This document shows, in pieces, positions 16,832 through 26,394 of a stretch of DNA of 64,000 bases. Position 1 is the stretch's first letter. The number at the start of each line of letters is the position of its first letter. Below the pieces are notes generated by a model. It saw nothing but the letters and a program-made list of their open reading frames with translations, was not told the DNA's origin and did not search any database. Origin of the DNA: UBA6055 sp965203755 (GTDB lineage Bacteria; Chloroflexota; Anaerolineae; Aggregatilineales; Phototrophicaceae). The DNA lies in assembly GCA_965203755.1 (NCBI GenBank), contig OZ241910.1:2108001-2172000 (forward strand). The letters run 5' to 3'. Position numbers and translations under genes: made by a program.

Positions 16832-16963
16832 AACAAGTTCCCTTTTGAATCCACGCGCTGCATCCGCGCGTGATGATAAATCTACCCATTAGTATGACAC
16901 ATATCCTCGACAATTGCAAAATCGCAGAATAACCGCTCTTAACATAAACCAAAAACGCTTGCT

Positions 16964-18214
16964 TTACAACTTATTTTTATAATCATTTTCCGGCAGAAAA
17001 CGGCGCAGAAACTCGTTCATCCGCTGTCCCAGCCCAGAAACAGGCAAACTCATATTATTGTCGGCTTCCGATTCGACGTTGGTTTCCATCTCCAAGCCCA
17101 AACGAAGCAGCCCGACGCTGGTGCTGTACGCGGGATTCTTCAACGTATCGGCAATGCCGCTGACCTTCTCCGGCCGCGCCAGACGTATCGGGATATTGAG
17201 GATGCGGGCGGCGAGTTCCTTGTAACCCGGCAGCTGGGAACTGCCGCCGGTGATCACCGCGCCGGCGCGCAGGAGGCCGGCATAGCCCGAACGTTGGATC
17301 TCTTTCTGCGCCAGATCAAAAATCTCTTCAAACCGCGCTTCGATAACCATCGCCAAATCACGCCGCGAAACTTGCAGGATGTCGCCGCCAAAAGGCTCAA
17401 TCGGAAACGTCTCCGATTCGCCCACCGCCAGCATGTCGGCGTGTCCCTGCTGTACCTTGACCTGTTCCGCCAGCCCAAAAGGAACGCGCATCCAGTAGGT
17501 GATGTCCTGGGTGACATGGTTGCCGCCGACCGGAATAATCGCTGTGTGCCATACGGTGTCATCAATAAAGACAGCCAAGTCGGTCGTGCCGCCGCCGATG
17601 TCAATGACCACCGCGCCCATTTCACGCTCGTGGCTGGTCAGCACCGCGCCGCCGGCCGCCAATGGATTCAAAATAAAGCGGTCAACCAAAACGCCGGCCG
17701 ATTCAACAGCATCTTCAAGATTAGCCAGGCTGGTTGTGGAAGCTGTAATGATGTGCGCGTCCACCTCCAGCCGAAAACAGTGCATCCCAATCGGATCGCG
17801 GATGCCGTCCTGCCCGTCCAGCGTATAGCTGCGCGGCACAACATGCAAGACCTCGCGGTTGTGCGGAATGGCGATGCCGCGGGCGACGCTCATCGCTTTG
17901 TCGCGGTCCTCTGCCTGTACGCTGCGATGCCCGACGATGGTGGCGATCCCGCGGCTGGTCAATGACGAAATATGACTCCCGGCAACGCTGACAAAAGCGC
18001 GGTTGATGTCATAACCGCTGGACTTTTCGGCTTTGCGAACCGAATTGGCAATCGCCATAGTCAAAGCGCTGACATCGCTGACCACGCCTTTTTTCATCCC
18101 CGCGCTGGGCTCAATGCCCAAACCAACGACAAAAATATCATCCGGCCGAACTTCGCCAACCAAGGTGCAAATCTTGTGCGTGCCTACATCTATGCCAACT
18201 ACCAAATTAGCCAT
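16964..18214 (-). CDS. ftsA: Cell division protein FtsA
   Basis: 416 residues with an actin-like fold: phosphate 1 loop VGIDVGTHKICTLVGE at the N-terminus, the 1C domain (residues about 80-160), phosphate 2 loop VVIDIGGGTTDLAVF and the adenosine motif AVITGGSSQLPG. The C-terminal end (MNEFLRRFLPENDYKNKL) is a probable amphipathic membrane-targeting helix. FtsA tethers FtsZ filaments to the membrane. The gene starts six bases after the ftsQ stop. Confidence 0.96.
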   Translation of the reverse strand: MANLVVGIDVGTHKICTLVGEVRPDDIFVVGLGIEPSAGMKKGVVSDVSALTMAIANSVRKAEKSSGYDINRAFVSVAGSHISSLTSRGIATIVGHRSVQAEDRDKAMSVARGIAIPHNREVLHVVPRSYTLDGQDGIRDPIGMHCFRLEVDAHIITASTTSLANLEDAVESAGVLVDRFILNPLAAGGAVLTSHEREMGAVVIDIGGGTTDLAVFIDDTVWHTAIIPVGGNHVTQDITYWMRVPFGLAEQVKVQQGHADMLAVGESETFPIEPFGGDILQVSRRDLAMVIEARFEEIFDLAQKEIQRSGYAGLLRAGAVITGGSSQLPGYKELAARILNIPIRLARPEKVSGIADTLKNPAYSTSVGLLRLGLEMETNVESEADNNMSLPVSGLGQRMNEFLRRFLPENDYKNKL

Positions 18215-18220
18215 ACGGAT

Positions 18221-19093
18221 TTAACGTCCCCATAATACCCGGTAAAACGGCGCATCAGGATTTGCGATATTCAACTCTTCCACTTCAATGCCGCGGGCAG
18301 CGAGATTGTCAAAGAGAAAATCATAAATCCTGATTTTCTCGCTCATGCCAGTCCCAGAACCCACCCATATTCGCCAGCCGCGATGATTTGTCCATCCCAG
18401 ACCGTAGATCGGATTATAATCCAAATCTGTGCCATCAGGCAAAATTTCCCACATTCGCAGCGCGCCAAGCACGGTGTCTTGGCCCAATTCCCGCCCCGCC
18501 GTCAAAGGGCCCTCAAAGCCGCCGTCAACAGTCACGCGCGGCAGACCGGGAATGACGGCGCGGACCGGCATCGCGCGCCCCTGTAAATCAATCCAGACGT
18601 CTTTGCCGGCCTCCGACCAGAGAAGGGCTGGCTGCCGCTCTTCAACTTGCACCGTAACCATGTCCGGCGGCCAGCCAAGCTCAACCGACGCATCGGCGAC
18701 CGAAGCGGAGCGCAGGATATTGGCGCGGATCAATTCTGGATCCAGCCAGAATATATGATAATCGGCAATGTCGGAAAAGGCAAAAATTTCTGCGCCCGTC
18801 TGATGAATCAGCCCATGCGCCTGTATTGACTGGACATAAAACGCATCGCCGGTGAAAATCAGAACCATCAGCGCGCTCAACATCAAAAAAGCAAGCGCGC
18901 TGATGACGCGCCAGCGCGTGTCATCGGCCGCTTTTTCATAATGCTCGCCGGATTGACGCTCGACCGCCGCGCCGCGGCTTGCCCGATGCAGTATGCCCGG
19001 CGAACGTTCTGACGGCCGCTTGTGACTTTGAACGTGACCCGCCGTTTGCGGCCTTCCGACAATGGGCTGTTCTCTGACTGTGAACTTAACCAT
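18221..19093 (-). CDS. ftsQ: FtsQ/DivIB-type division protein
   Basis: 290 residues. A long basic cytoplasmic part (about 1-65) and one membrane helix (about 66-85, VISALAFLMLSALMVLIFTG) are followed by a POTRA domain (FYVQSIQAHGLIHQTGAEIF) and a beta domain. FtsQ links early division proteins to FtsL, FtsB and the FtsW/FtsI synthase. The order murB-ftsQ-ftsA-ftsZ is standard. The sequence is divergent, as is usual for this family, and the call rests on layout plus context. Confidence 0.85.
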   Translation of the reverse strand: MVKFTVREQPIVGRPQTAGHVQSHKRPSERSPGILHRASRGAAVERQSGEHYEKAADDTRWRVISALAFLMLSALMVLIFTGDAFYVQSIQAHGLIHQTGAEIFAFSDIADYHIFWLDPELIRANILRSASVADASVELGWPPDMVTVQVEERQPALLWSEAGKDVWIDLQGRAMPVRAVIPGLPRVTVDGGFEGPLTAGRELGQDTVLGALRMWEILPDGTDLDYNPIYGLGWTNHRGWRIWVGSGTGMSEKIRIYDFLFDNLAARGIEVEELNIANPDAPFYRVLWGR

Positions 19094-19146
19094 AGCTTAA
19101 TGTTACTGCGAGTAGAAGCTGCCTGCAATTCTACCAGCGTGCGAAA

Positions 19147-20046
19147 TCAGTTCCAATCGCCAAAAATCTGTATCTCCAACTCAAGCTGAACGCCAAAAGC
19201 CCGCCGGACTCGATGCTGCACGGTGCGGATAAGCCGCAAATAATCCTGCGCGGTCGCCTTGCTGCCGATATTGACCAAGAAATTGGCATGAATGGGCGAA
19301 ACCTGCACATCGCCGATTCGATGCCCTTTGAGATTGGCGGCCTCAATGAGCCGCCCGGCATAATCGCCCGGCGGGTTCTTGAAGATGCTGCCGAGGCTGG
19401 CGCCAGGCGGCTGTGTTTGCTTGCGCCCGGCATTGTATTCATCCATACGCGCCTGAATGGATTTCGGGTCGTCTCTTTCCAGCGCAAAGCCAGCCCGCAA
19501 AACCATAAAGCGCCGATCTGGACGGGTTTTCAGCCAAGAGCGGCGATAGCCATAATCCAATTCCCCAGCATGATACCGGCGCAGGCCGCCTTCCGCTTCA
19601 TAGACCAGGACATGATGAAGTGAATCGGATAAATCAGCGCCATGCGCGCCGGCGTTGCCGACCGCCGCGCCGCCCACCGTGCCGGGGACCGCAATCGCCC
19701 ATTCCAGCCCGCGGTAACCGCGTTCCTGGCAGTAACGCGCCAGCCGAATCAGCTTCGTGCCGCTGGCCGCGGATACGCAAACAGCCCCATGACCATGCAC
19801 AAGCTGGCTGGCGCGGTTGATCATCGTCAAGCCGCGAATGCCCTTGTCGGACACCAGGATATTGGCGCCGCCGCCGATAATCGTCACCGGGATGCCGCGC
19901 TGCCAGGCTTGCCGCAGGATGGCTCTCGCATCATTGAAGTTCGGGTCTCTGGCGATGTACAGATAATCCGCCGTTCCGCCCAGCCGGGCGGCGGTGTAAC
20001 GCGCCAGCGATTGATGCCGCCGCACCTCTTCGATAAACGGGTTCAT
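19147..20046 (-). CDS. murB: UDP-N-acetylenolpyruvoylglucosamine reductase
   Basis: 299 residues. FAD-binding segments TAARLGGTADYLYIARD, IIGGGANILVSDKGIRG and VPGTVGGAAVGNAGAHG are clear. The catalytic region PPGASLGSIFKNPPGDYAGR has the serine that protonates the intermediate, and the C-terminal HANFLVN motif and its following residues are present. MurB reduces enolpyruvyl-UDP-GlcNAc to UDP-MurNAc with NADPH. Its ATG overlaps the murC stop by four bases. MurA is not in the window. Confidence 0.95.
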   Translation of the reverse strand: MNPFIEEVRRHQSLARYTAARLGGTADYLYIARDPNFNDARAILRQAWQRGIPVTIIGGGANILVSDKGIRGLTMINRASQLVHGHGAVCVSAASGTKLIRLARYCQERGYRGLEWAIAVPGTVGGAAVGNAGAHGADLSDSLHHVLVYEAEGGLRRYHAGELDYGYRRSWLKTRPDRRFMVLRAGFALERDDPKSIQARMDEYNAGRKQTQPPGASLGSIFKNPPGDYAGRLIEAANLKGHRIGDVQVSPIHANFLVNIGSKATAQDYLRLIRTVQHRVRRAFGVQLELEIQIFGDWN

Positions 20047-21446
20047 TTGCCCGGCTCGCTTGGCTTCAGGTAATCATCGGCGATTCGATTGGCATCGCCG
20101 GCGCTGAAAATAAGCGCCAGAGCCGGCGGCATCACGCGTTCGCGCAGCATCGCAGCGGCGTCTTTGAGGGAAGGGACATAGCGGACGTCGGGATGATCTT
20201 TCATGGCCGCCGCCAGACTGCGGCTCGAAACCGACGCGTCGGCTTCTTCGCGGGCGGCGAAAACAGGCGTGATCAGCACATGGTCGGCTTCGGCGAAGGC
20301 AGTCAGAAAACCAGCCCTGAATCGCTTGACGCGGGTATAGGTATGCGGCTGCCAAACTGCCCAAATCCGCCGCCGCGGGTAACGGCGGGCGGCGGCGGCG
20401 AGGGTGGCTTTGATTTCGGTCGGATGATGTGCATAGTCATCGACCACGATGACATCATCGCGCATCCCCCGCATCTCAAAGCGGCGCGCGGCGTTCTTAA
20501 AGCTGCTCAATGCTTTCGCGCCGGCATCAAACGGGACGCCGCGCGCTTCGGCCACGGCCAGCGCCGCCAGCGCGTTCAGGGCATTATGGGCGCCCGGCGC
20601 CGTCAGCCGCGCTTCACCGAGACGGTCGCCATCGCGCAGCGCGGTGAACACCATCGTTTCGCCGTCATAATGAAGATCCGCCGCCCGCCAGTTCGCTTGG
20701 GCATCCGCCATGCCATAAGTGACCGCCGGCCGGCCAGCCAGAATGCGGTCGCGCCAGAAAGCCGATGCTATGCTGTCATCGCCGCAGGCCACCAGCACGC
20801 CCGCCGCCGGCAGCGAATCGACGAATGCCGCGTAAGCCTCGACCACCTGCTGCATGGTCTCGAAGAAATCAGGGTGGTCATGCTCCACATTGGTGATCAC
20901 GGCGATATCCGGCCGCAGACCATGAAACATATTGTCATATTCATCGGCTTCAATGACAAACGATGCGCCGCTGCCGACGGCGGCGTTCTTGCCGGTATTG
21001 CCCATTTTGCCGCCCACGATGAAGCTCGGGTCTTTGCCGGCCTGCTGCAAGATATGGATAATCATAGCGGTGGTGGTCGTTTTGCCATGTGTTCCAGCCA
21101 CCGCGATGCTGTCATGCCCGCGCATGACGGCATCAATCATATCCCGGCGCTTGCACACGGGGATTCCATGCGCCTTGGCCGCCGTCGCTTCGACATGGCC
21201 CGGCGGTATCGCCGACGAAGCCACCACTAGGTCAGCCCCCTGGGGATAAGCGCCGTCATGTCCATGATGAATGACCGCGCCGTCGGCCGCCAAAGCCGCC
21301 GTGATTTCGCTGGCATGGAGGTCTGAACCGCTGATCCTGAAGCCCCGTTCCAGCAGCACGCGGGCAATGGCGGACAAACCGGCGCCGCCAATGCCAATAA
21401 AATGAATACGCTGGCCGGGCCTTAGCTGCGGCAGCGGCTGTTTCAT
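20043..21446 (-). CDS. murC: UDP-N-acetylmuramate-L-alanine ligase
   Basis: About 467 residues. The Rossmann start IHFIGIGGAGLSAIARVLL, the ATP loop AVAGTHGKTTTTAMI, the EADEYD segment and the VVDDYAHHPTEI region of the C-terminal domain are intact. It adds L-Ala to UDP-MurNAc. ATG 21446 is preferred over TTG 21458 because GAGGA lies at the right distance before 21446. murB follows with a four-base overlap. Confidence 0.96.
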   Translation of the reverse strand: MKQPLPQLRPGQRIHFIGIGGAGLSAIARVLLERGFRISGSDLHASEITAALAADGAVIHHGHDGAYPQGADLVVASSAIPPGHVEATAAKAHGIPVCKRRDMIDAVMRGHDSIAVAGTHGKTTTTAMIIHILQQAGKDPSFIVGGKMGNTGKNAAVGSGASFVIEADEYDNMFHGLRPDIAVITNVEHDHPDFFETMQQVVEAYAAFVDSLPAAGVLVACGDDSIASAFWRDRILAGRPAVTYGMADAQANWRAADLHYDGETMVFTALRDGDRLGEARLTAPGAHNALNALAALAVAEARGVPFDAGAKALSSFKNAARRFEMRGMRDDVIVVDDYAHHPTEIKATLAAAARRYPRRRIWAVWQPHTYTRVKRFRAGFLTAFAEADHVLITPVFAAREEADASVSSRSLAAAMKDHPDVRYVPSLKDAAAMLRERVMPPALALIFSAGDANRIADDYLKPSEPGK

Positions 21447-21473
21447 CTGCTTCCTCAAAAAATTGAATGCCGG

Positions 21474-22004
21474 TCAGACAGCCATGATGATCATCGCCAG
21501 CAGGACCAGAACGGCAATCGCCAAAAGGCCGCCATTGCCGGCCAGTCCGCCGCCGAGCAAGACCATCGGCATCGATTCCAAAGCCTGAAAACTCACCGTC
21601 GCTTCTGCTGGCGCCGATACAAACTGTGAAAAAGGATACAGATTAATGTCCAAAAAATACCAGATCGAGCCGGCGGTCAAATAACCGTTGACAAAGCCCG
21701 CCAGCGCGCCCGGCACTCGGTCTCGCAGCCACGGACCGCGGCTGCCGCCGCCGCTGACAAACCTCTGGCTGCGATAAGCCAGAACAGTGATGAGCATCAA
21801 TACAGTCAGTTGAACGACGAACACCTGTTCATTGGACAGCAGGGCATAGAGGCTGCCGCGCAGCAGGCTGTCAAACTGAAAGAGGCCAAAAGCGCCCAGC
21901 GCAATGCCCATGGTGCCGACCAATTCGCGCTTCCAGCCGCGCCGCGCGCCCGTAAACGCGAAAAAAACAGCGGCCGTCCACATCAGCGATGATAAACCAA
22001 TCAT
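21474..22004 (-). CDS. CvpA-like membrane protein, second copy
   Basis: 176 residues with four to five membrane helices. The N-terminus (WTAAVFFAFTGARRGWKREL) has the 'GxRRGWxxE' turn typical of CvpA-family proteins. A glycine-rich GFVNGYLTAGSIWYFLDINL matches the equivalent part of the gene at 22017-22565, so the two are old duplicates. CvpA proteins affect envelope function and biofilm or colicin V traits in other bacteria; the biochemical role is not settled. Position between murG and murC suggests an envelope-synthesis role. Confidence 0.7.
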   Translation of the reverse strand: MIGLSSLMWTAAVFFAFTGARRGWKRELVGTMGIALGAFGLFQFDSLLRGSLYALLSNEQVFVVQLTVLMLITVLAYRSQRFVSGGGSRGPWLRDRVPGALAGFVNGYLTAGSIWYFLDINLYPFSQFVSAPAEATVSFQALESMPMVLLGGGLAGNGGLLAIAVLVLLAMIIMAV

Positions 22005-22016
22005 AAGCAGCCTTGT

Positions 22017-22565
22017 TCAAATCAATATCAGCACAGCGATAAACAGCGCAATCACCATCAAGGACAGCAAATCGCCCGGTGAGCCGGGCCCCTGCGCCAG
22101 GATATACAAAGGCAAATTCCCCAGATTTTGAAAACTTAGCGAGCCGCTTGCCGGTTCGGCGATGTAGGGCGACAGCGGATAATGGTTGATGTGCATAAAA
22201 TACCAGACCGACCCACTGACAAGATAGCCGTTGACCGCGCCGACGATGCCCCCCAGCGCCTTGGATTGCAGCGCATCCCGCCCGGCGCCGCCCTGCGCCG
22301 CCTGGATATCGCTGCCGATGAGGGCGCGGGTTTGATAGGCGAAAAAGACAATCGCCAAAAATACGCCCGCCTGAAACATGAACTTCAAACTGGCGCCGAA
22401 TCCGGCCAAAAGCTGAAAGCGAATAAGGACATCAAACTGATGCAGGGCAAACAAGCCCAAGATAATGCCAGCCATCGAAATAATCTCTTTGGTCCAGCCG
22501 CGCTGAAAGCCGGCGAAGGCAAAGAGGATAATAAATGCCCAAACCAGCGTCATCAGTTCCAGCAT
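22017..22565 (-). CDS. CvpA-like membrane protein, first copy
   Basis: 182 residues from ATG 22565, four to five membrane helices. The start MLELMTLVWAFIILFAFAGF leads into QRGWTKEI, and VGAVNGYLVSGSVWYFMHIN is paralogous to the next gene. The ATG is one base after the murG stop, which favours 22565 over the in-frame ATG at 22586 inside murG. Two adjacent CvpA-like genes inside a dcw cluster are unusual. They may form a hetero-oligomer, which is speculation. Confidence 0.7.
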   Translation of the reverse strand: MLELMTLVWAFIILFAFAGFQRGWTKEIISMAGIILGLFALHQFDVLIRFQLLAGFGASLKFMFQAGVFLAIVFFAYQTRALIGSDIQAAQGGAGRDALQSKALGGIVGAVNGYLVSGSVWYFMHINHYPLSPYIAEPASGSLSFQNLGNLPLYILAQGPGSPGDLLSLMVIALFIAVLILI

Positions 22566-22566
22566 G

Positions 22567-23670
22567 TCATGCGCCGCCGATCTCAATCAGCAGGGCTGCC
22601 AGGCGGCGGGCGCCGTCAGGATTCGCCATCGCCTTGGACTTTGCCCGCATTTCCGCCAGCCGCCGGGCATCGCCGATGAGCAGCCTGATGGTATCATAAA
22701 GCGATGATGGCAGATCTTCATCATTGAGACGAATGCCGGCGCCGCGGTCGCTCAAATAATCGGCATTGACTTTTTGATAATGCCAGGCATAAGGATAAGG
22801 CACTAGGATGGCCGCCAGACCAAACAGCGGCAGTTCGGCCAAGACGCTGGCGCCCGCGCGGCATACCGCTAAATCGGCGGCGGCGAATGCCAAGCCCATA
22901 TCATCGTGCAAATAAGCGAAAGCATGGTAATCGGGATGATGTCTAAGATCCCCCGCCTGCCGCTGCGCGCGCGCCCAATCCAGTTCGCCGGTGATGTGGA
23001 TGATTTGCAGGCCGTCATCCAGCAGCTTCGCCAGGCTGTCCCCCAGCGCGCTGTTGATGCTGCGGGCGCCGCGGCTGCCGCCGAACACCATCAGGGTCTT
23101 GCGCGCCGGATCCAGCCCGAAGTGTTCAATCGCTTGCCCCCGCGTGGCCTTCAGTCGATTCTCCTGCAGGGGATAACCCGTCAGCGCCGTTTTTTCCGGC
23201 GGGAAATACCGCGCTGATGAGTTGACCGTAATCGCGATTTTGGCTGCGAACCGCTGCAAGACCTTGATCGTCATCCCCGGCTCTATATCAGGCAGATAAA
23301 GCACAATCGGGATCTTCAGCAGCCAAGCCGCAAGCGCCGCCGGCAGATTAGCCCAGCCCCCCGTTAAGAGGATGACTTGGGGGCGAATCGATAACAGGCT
23401 GACAAAGGATTGCAGGCTGCCGACAGCCAGTTTGAGGACGCTCGTCAGGAGCCGAAGCGGATTGACCCCGTGAATCGGCCCGGCGTAAACCGCGCGGCAG
23501 CCGGAAAAACCAAGCCCCGATTCCGCCACGAGCGTCTGTTCCATGCCGCCCGCCGTGCCGATAAAATACAGCCGATGCCCGCTTTTATCGCCGTTCAGCA
23601 GAGCTTGGGCGGTTGCTAGTGCGGGATAGACGTGCCCGCCGGTTCCCCCAGCCCCGATCATAATTCGCAA
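22567..23670 (-). CDS. murG: Undecaprenyl-PP-MurNAc-pentapeptide GlcNAc transferase
   Basis: 367 residues, GT28 fold. It starts MRIMIGAGGTGGHVYPALAT, the conserved lipid I-binding loop; FGGSRGARSIN and CRAGASVLAELPLFGLAAIL with HYQKVNADYL form the UDP-GlcNAc side. MurG makes lipid II on the inner membrane face. The start is fixed by homology, so the gene truly overlaps the ftsW coding end by 86 bases. Confidence 0.95.
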   Translation of the reverse strand: MRIMIGAGGTGGHVYPALATAQALLNGDKSGHRLYFIGTAGGMEQTLVAESGLGFSGCRAVYAGPIHGVNPLRLLTSVLKLAVGSLQSFVSLLSIRPQVILLTGGWANLPAALAAWLLKIPIVLYLPDIEPGMTIKVLQRFAAKIAITVNSSARYFPPEKTALTGYPLQENRLKATRGQAIEHFGLDPARKTLMVFGGSRGARSINSALGDSLAKLLDDGLQIIHITGELDWARAQRQAGDLRHHPDYHAFAYLHDDMGLAFAAADLAVCRAGASVLAELPLFGLAAILVPYPYAWHYQKVNADYLSDRGAGIRLNDEDLPSSLYDTIRLLIGDARRLAEMRAKSKAMANPDGARRLAALLIEIGGA

Positions 23671-24907
23671 GTTCGTTTCTCCGTTCCGCCGTCGTCTGCC
23701 GCCGGGATGCCACCCGTTGAACGCTTAGCATCAAGCCGACGCCAACCATCACCACCATCAGCGATGAACCGCCAAAGCTGATGAAGGGCAGCGGCACGCC
23801 AGTGGAAGGGATGAGCGCGGTCATCACCGCAATGTTCAGCAGCGCCTGGATAATCACCCAGGACGTAAAACCGATGCACAGCAAAGCGCCAAAGGTATCG
23901 CGGGCGCGGCGGGCTATCTGAAAACCGCGAAAGGCGAAGGCGGCGAACAGGATCAGCACAAACGCAGCCCCCAGCACGCCAAGCTCCTCGCCTATAATCG
24001 CGAAAATGCTGTCGGTGTGCGGCGCCGGGAGCGCCCCGAACTTCTGCTCCGAACGGCCTAATCCGACGCCCGTCCAGCCGCCTTTGATAAAAGCGGTGAC
24101 AGCCTGTTGAGTATGATAGCTGGCTTGAGTTAGGTCGAGCAGACCAGCGGTAAAATCGGCGATCCGGGTTTGTGCGTAACCCTGGCCTTGCACCAGCGCC
24201 CATCCGACCGCAGCCCCCAGACCGGCGGTCGCCGCCAGATGAAACAGGCTGGCTCCCGCCAGAAAAAACATGATGCTGGCGGTGATGGCGACGACGGCCG
24301 CCGAACTTAGGTCAGGCTGCTGCGTGATCAGAAAGATCATGACGCCTGTGATGGTTAGGAAAGGGACAAGCCCAAAGAAAAAACTGTTGATTTTGGTGTT
24401 TTTGGATCCCAGCCAGGCGGCCATATAAAGCACAGTGGTGAATTCAGCCAGCTCGCCGGGCTGAAAACGGCCGCCAACCAATGAGCGCCGGGCGCCGAAT
24501 TTGTAATCGCCAATGAACAGCACCGCGACAAGCGCGGCAATCGTCAGCAGCAGCAGCCAGACCGCAAACCGCTTCCAAAAACGATAATCTACGGCGGCGA
24601 ACAGCAGCAAACCCACAGTGGCAAGGGCTATGTTGCGAAGATGCTCGTCGGTAAAGAAGGCGGTCGCGCTGCCGCGGTCGGCGTTGCTCCAGTCAAATGT
24701 GGTGCTGAACACCATCAAAGCCCCAATAATCAGCAGCAGGACAACGCAGGCGAGCAGGGGCTTGTCGAGCGTCGCCCAAAAGCTCCGCTTGGGCTGCGCC
24801 GCCGGCCGGGCGCTCTCGCCGCCGGCTATCAAGGCGCGGCCCTGATTTCGCCGCCGCAGCCGCCGTATCCGTCGCCGCCGCGCGTCATCAAAGGTCTGGT
24901 CGGTCAT
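23585..24907 (-). CDS. ftsW: SEDS peptidoglycan glycosyltransferase FtsW
   Basis: 440 residues with about ten membrane helices after a basic N-terminus. The family loop GVGLGRSEQKFGALPAPHTD has the catalytic Asp at residue 299, followed by SIFAIIGEELG, and PLPFISFGGSSL lies near the end. SEDS proteins polymerise lipid II and require a class B PBP partner. Here the cluster's PBP (27446-29194) has lost its catalytic residues while FtsW appears intact. The basic C-terminal tail overlaps the murG start by 86 bases. Confidence 0.95.
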   Translation of the reverse strand: MTDQTFDDARRRRIRRLRRRNQGRALIAGGESARPAAQPKRSFWATLDKPLLACVVLLLIIGALMVFSTTFDWSNADRGSATAFFTDEHLRNIALATVGLLLFAAVDYRFWKRFAVWLLLLTIAALVAVLFIGDYKFGARRSLVGGRFQPGELAEFTTVLYMAAWLGSKNTKINSFFFGLVPFLTITGVMIFLITQQPDLSSAAVVAITASIMFFLAGASLFHLAATAGLGAAVGWALVQGQGYAQTRIADFTAGLLDLTQASYHTQQAVTAFIKGGWTGVGLGRSEQKFGALPAPHTDSIFAIIGEELGVLGAAFVLILFAAFAFRGFQIARRARDTFGALLCIGFTSWVIIQALLNIAVMTALIPSTGVPLPFISFGGSSLMVVMVGVGLMLSVQRVASRRQTTAERRNELANYDRGWGNRRARLSRTSNRPSSAERR

Positions 24908-24946
24908 TCAGCCCCCTCTTCAATGCCGCCGAATGATTCGCTTCCA

Positions 24947-26356
24947 TTACAGTTGAAACACCAGCTGGCGAAAATGTTCACCGCGTTCGGCGAAGTCTTG
25001 ATAAGCATCGTAACTGGTGCCTCCCGGTGATAGTAACACGACATCGCCGGCATGCGCCACTTCGGCGGCGCGCTTGACGGCCGCGGCCAGCGAATCAACC
25101 CGTGAGATCCGATTTTGGCTGACCCGCATCAATGTCAGCAGCCTCATCACCTTGGTCGAGACCTGCCTGTCCCCGTCTTTGCCAAATACGACGATATGCC
25201 GCGCTTTTCGCCGGGCAAGCTGGATGGCAGTCTCCCACGGCAGGTCCTTGTCGGCGCCGCCCACCAGCAAAATCAGAGGTTCTTCATAGCTGGCAAGCGC
25301 CGCCATCAGCCGCTCCGGCGCGGTCGCGATACTGTCGTTGACATAGGTCACCCCAGCAAGCTCGCGCACAGTTTCCAGGCGATGTTCAACCGGCTTGAAA
25401 GCTCGAATGGCCGCCCGCATGGCATCGGGCATCACCCCCGGGCGGTCAATCGCCAAGCCCATGGCGCCGGTGATGGCGCAGGCCGCCAGCGCGTTCAGGA
25501 CATTGTGCGCGCCGCGCAGCGGAATGTCACCGCGCTCGCAAACGACATGCGGGCTCATGTCATAACTGGCGCATCCAGCTACCAGAATGCGATTGCCCAG
25601 CATAAAAGCCCCATCCGATATCATATCATAGCGACTGAAGGCCAGCAATTCACCGGCGACGAGCGGCTCCATTGCCCGGCTGCCGCGGTCATCCCAGCCC
25701 AGAACCGCCACATCGGTTGGATTCTGATAGCGGATGATCCTGGCTTTGGCGGCGGCGTAATGCTCAACCGCGCCATGTCGGTCAAGGTGATTCGGCGTCA
25801 GATTCAGAATGGCGGCCACCGGCGGGCTGCTGGTCATCAGTTCAAGCTGAAAGCTGGAAAGCTCCATCACAACGATGTCATCAGGCCGAATCTCCGCCAG
25901 CCGGTCGATCAAGGGATTGCCGATGTTGCCGCCCATCCAGACGCGGTGACCGGCCCGCTCGATAATCTGCGCCACCAAGGCAGTCGTTGTGGTTTTGCCG
26001 GCGCTGCCGGTGATGCCGATGATAGGCGCCGGACAGCGTTCAGCAAACAGCTGGGCATCGTTTGTCAAGGGGATATTGCGCCTTCGCGCCAGTTCAAGAA
26101 CCGGCAGGTCAAGCGGGACGCCGCCCGATATGCAGACCGCCTGCGCGCCGATCAAAGCATCTTCGGGATGCCCGCCGAGATAAAAACGAACCTGCGGATA
26201 ATCGCGCCGCCGCAATCCCAGTTCCAAAGCCGTGCGCCGGTCAGTCACGACGGCTTCGGCGCCAACGGTCGGCAGCCAGCGGGCCAAGGCCCTGCCCTGC
26301 CGGCCAAAGCCAAAGACGACGACGCGCTTGCCAGTCAGATGATCTTGCTGTGCCAT
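24947..26356 (-). CDS. murD: UDP-N-acetylmuramoyl-L-alanine-D-glutamate ligase
   Basis: 469 residues from ATG 26356. The N-terminal VVVFGFGRQGRALARWL, the ATP loop IIGITGSAGKTTTTALV, GNIGNPL, ELSSFQLELM, LTPNHLDRHG and the C-terminal LLSPGGTSYDAYQDFAERGEHF are all as expected. It adds D-Glu to UDP-MurNAc-L-Ala. An earlier in-frame ATG (26461) lies inside mraY and was rejected. The next ligases, murE and murF, are absent from this cluster. Confidence 0.95.
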   Translation of the reverse strand: MAQQDHLTGKRVVVFGFGRQGRALARWLPTVGAEAVVTDRRTALELGLRRRDYPQVRFYLGGHPEDALIGAQAVCISGGVPLDLPVLELARRRNIPLTNDAQLFAERCPAPIIGITGSAGKTTTTALVAQIIERAGHRVWMGGNIGNPLIDRLAEIRPDDIVVMELSSFQLELMTSSPPVAAILNLTPNHLDRHGAVEHYAAAKARIIRYQNPTDVAVLGWDDRGSRAMEPLVAGELLAFSRYDMISDGAFMLGNRILVAGCASYDMSPHVVCERGDIPLRGAHNVLNALAACAITGAMGLAIDRPGVMPDAMRAAIRAFKPVEHRLETVRELAGVTYVNDSIATAPERLMAALASYEEPLILLVGGADKDLPWETAIQLARRKARHIVVFGKDGDRQVSTKVMRLLTLMRVSQNRISRVDSLAAAVKRAAEVAHAGDVVLLSPGGTSYDAYQDFAERGEHFRQLVFQL

Positions 26357-26394
26357 AGTTTGCCAACATCCCCCAAGCCATGCCCAGCCTGCGA

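Noticed and set aside
20193..21230. A 345-codon plus-strand open frame opposite murC
   Set aside because: A shadow of murC; composition (many R, G, H) typical of antisense and no motif.
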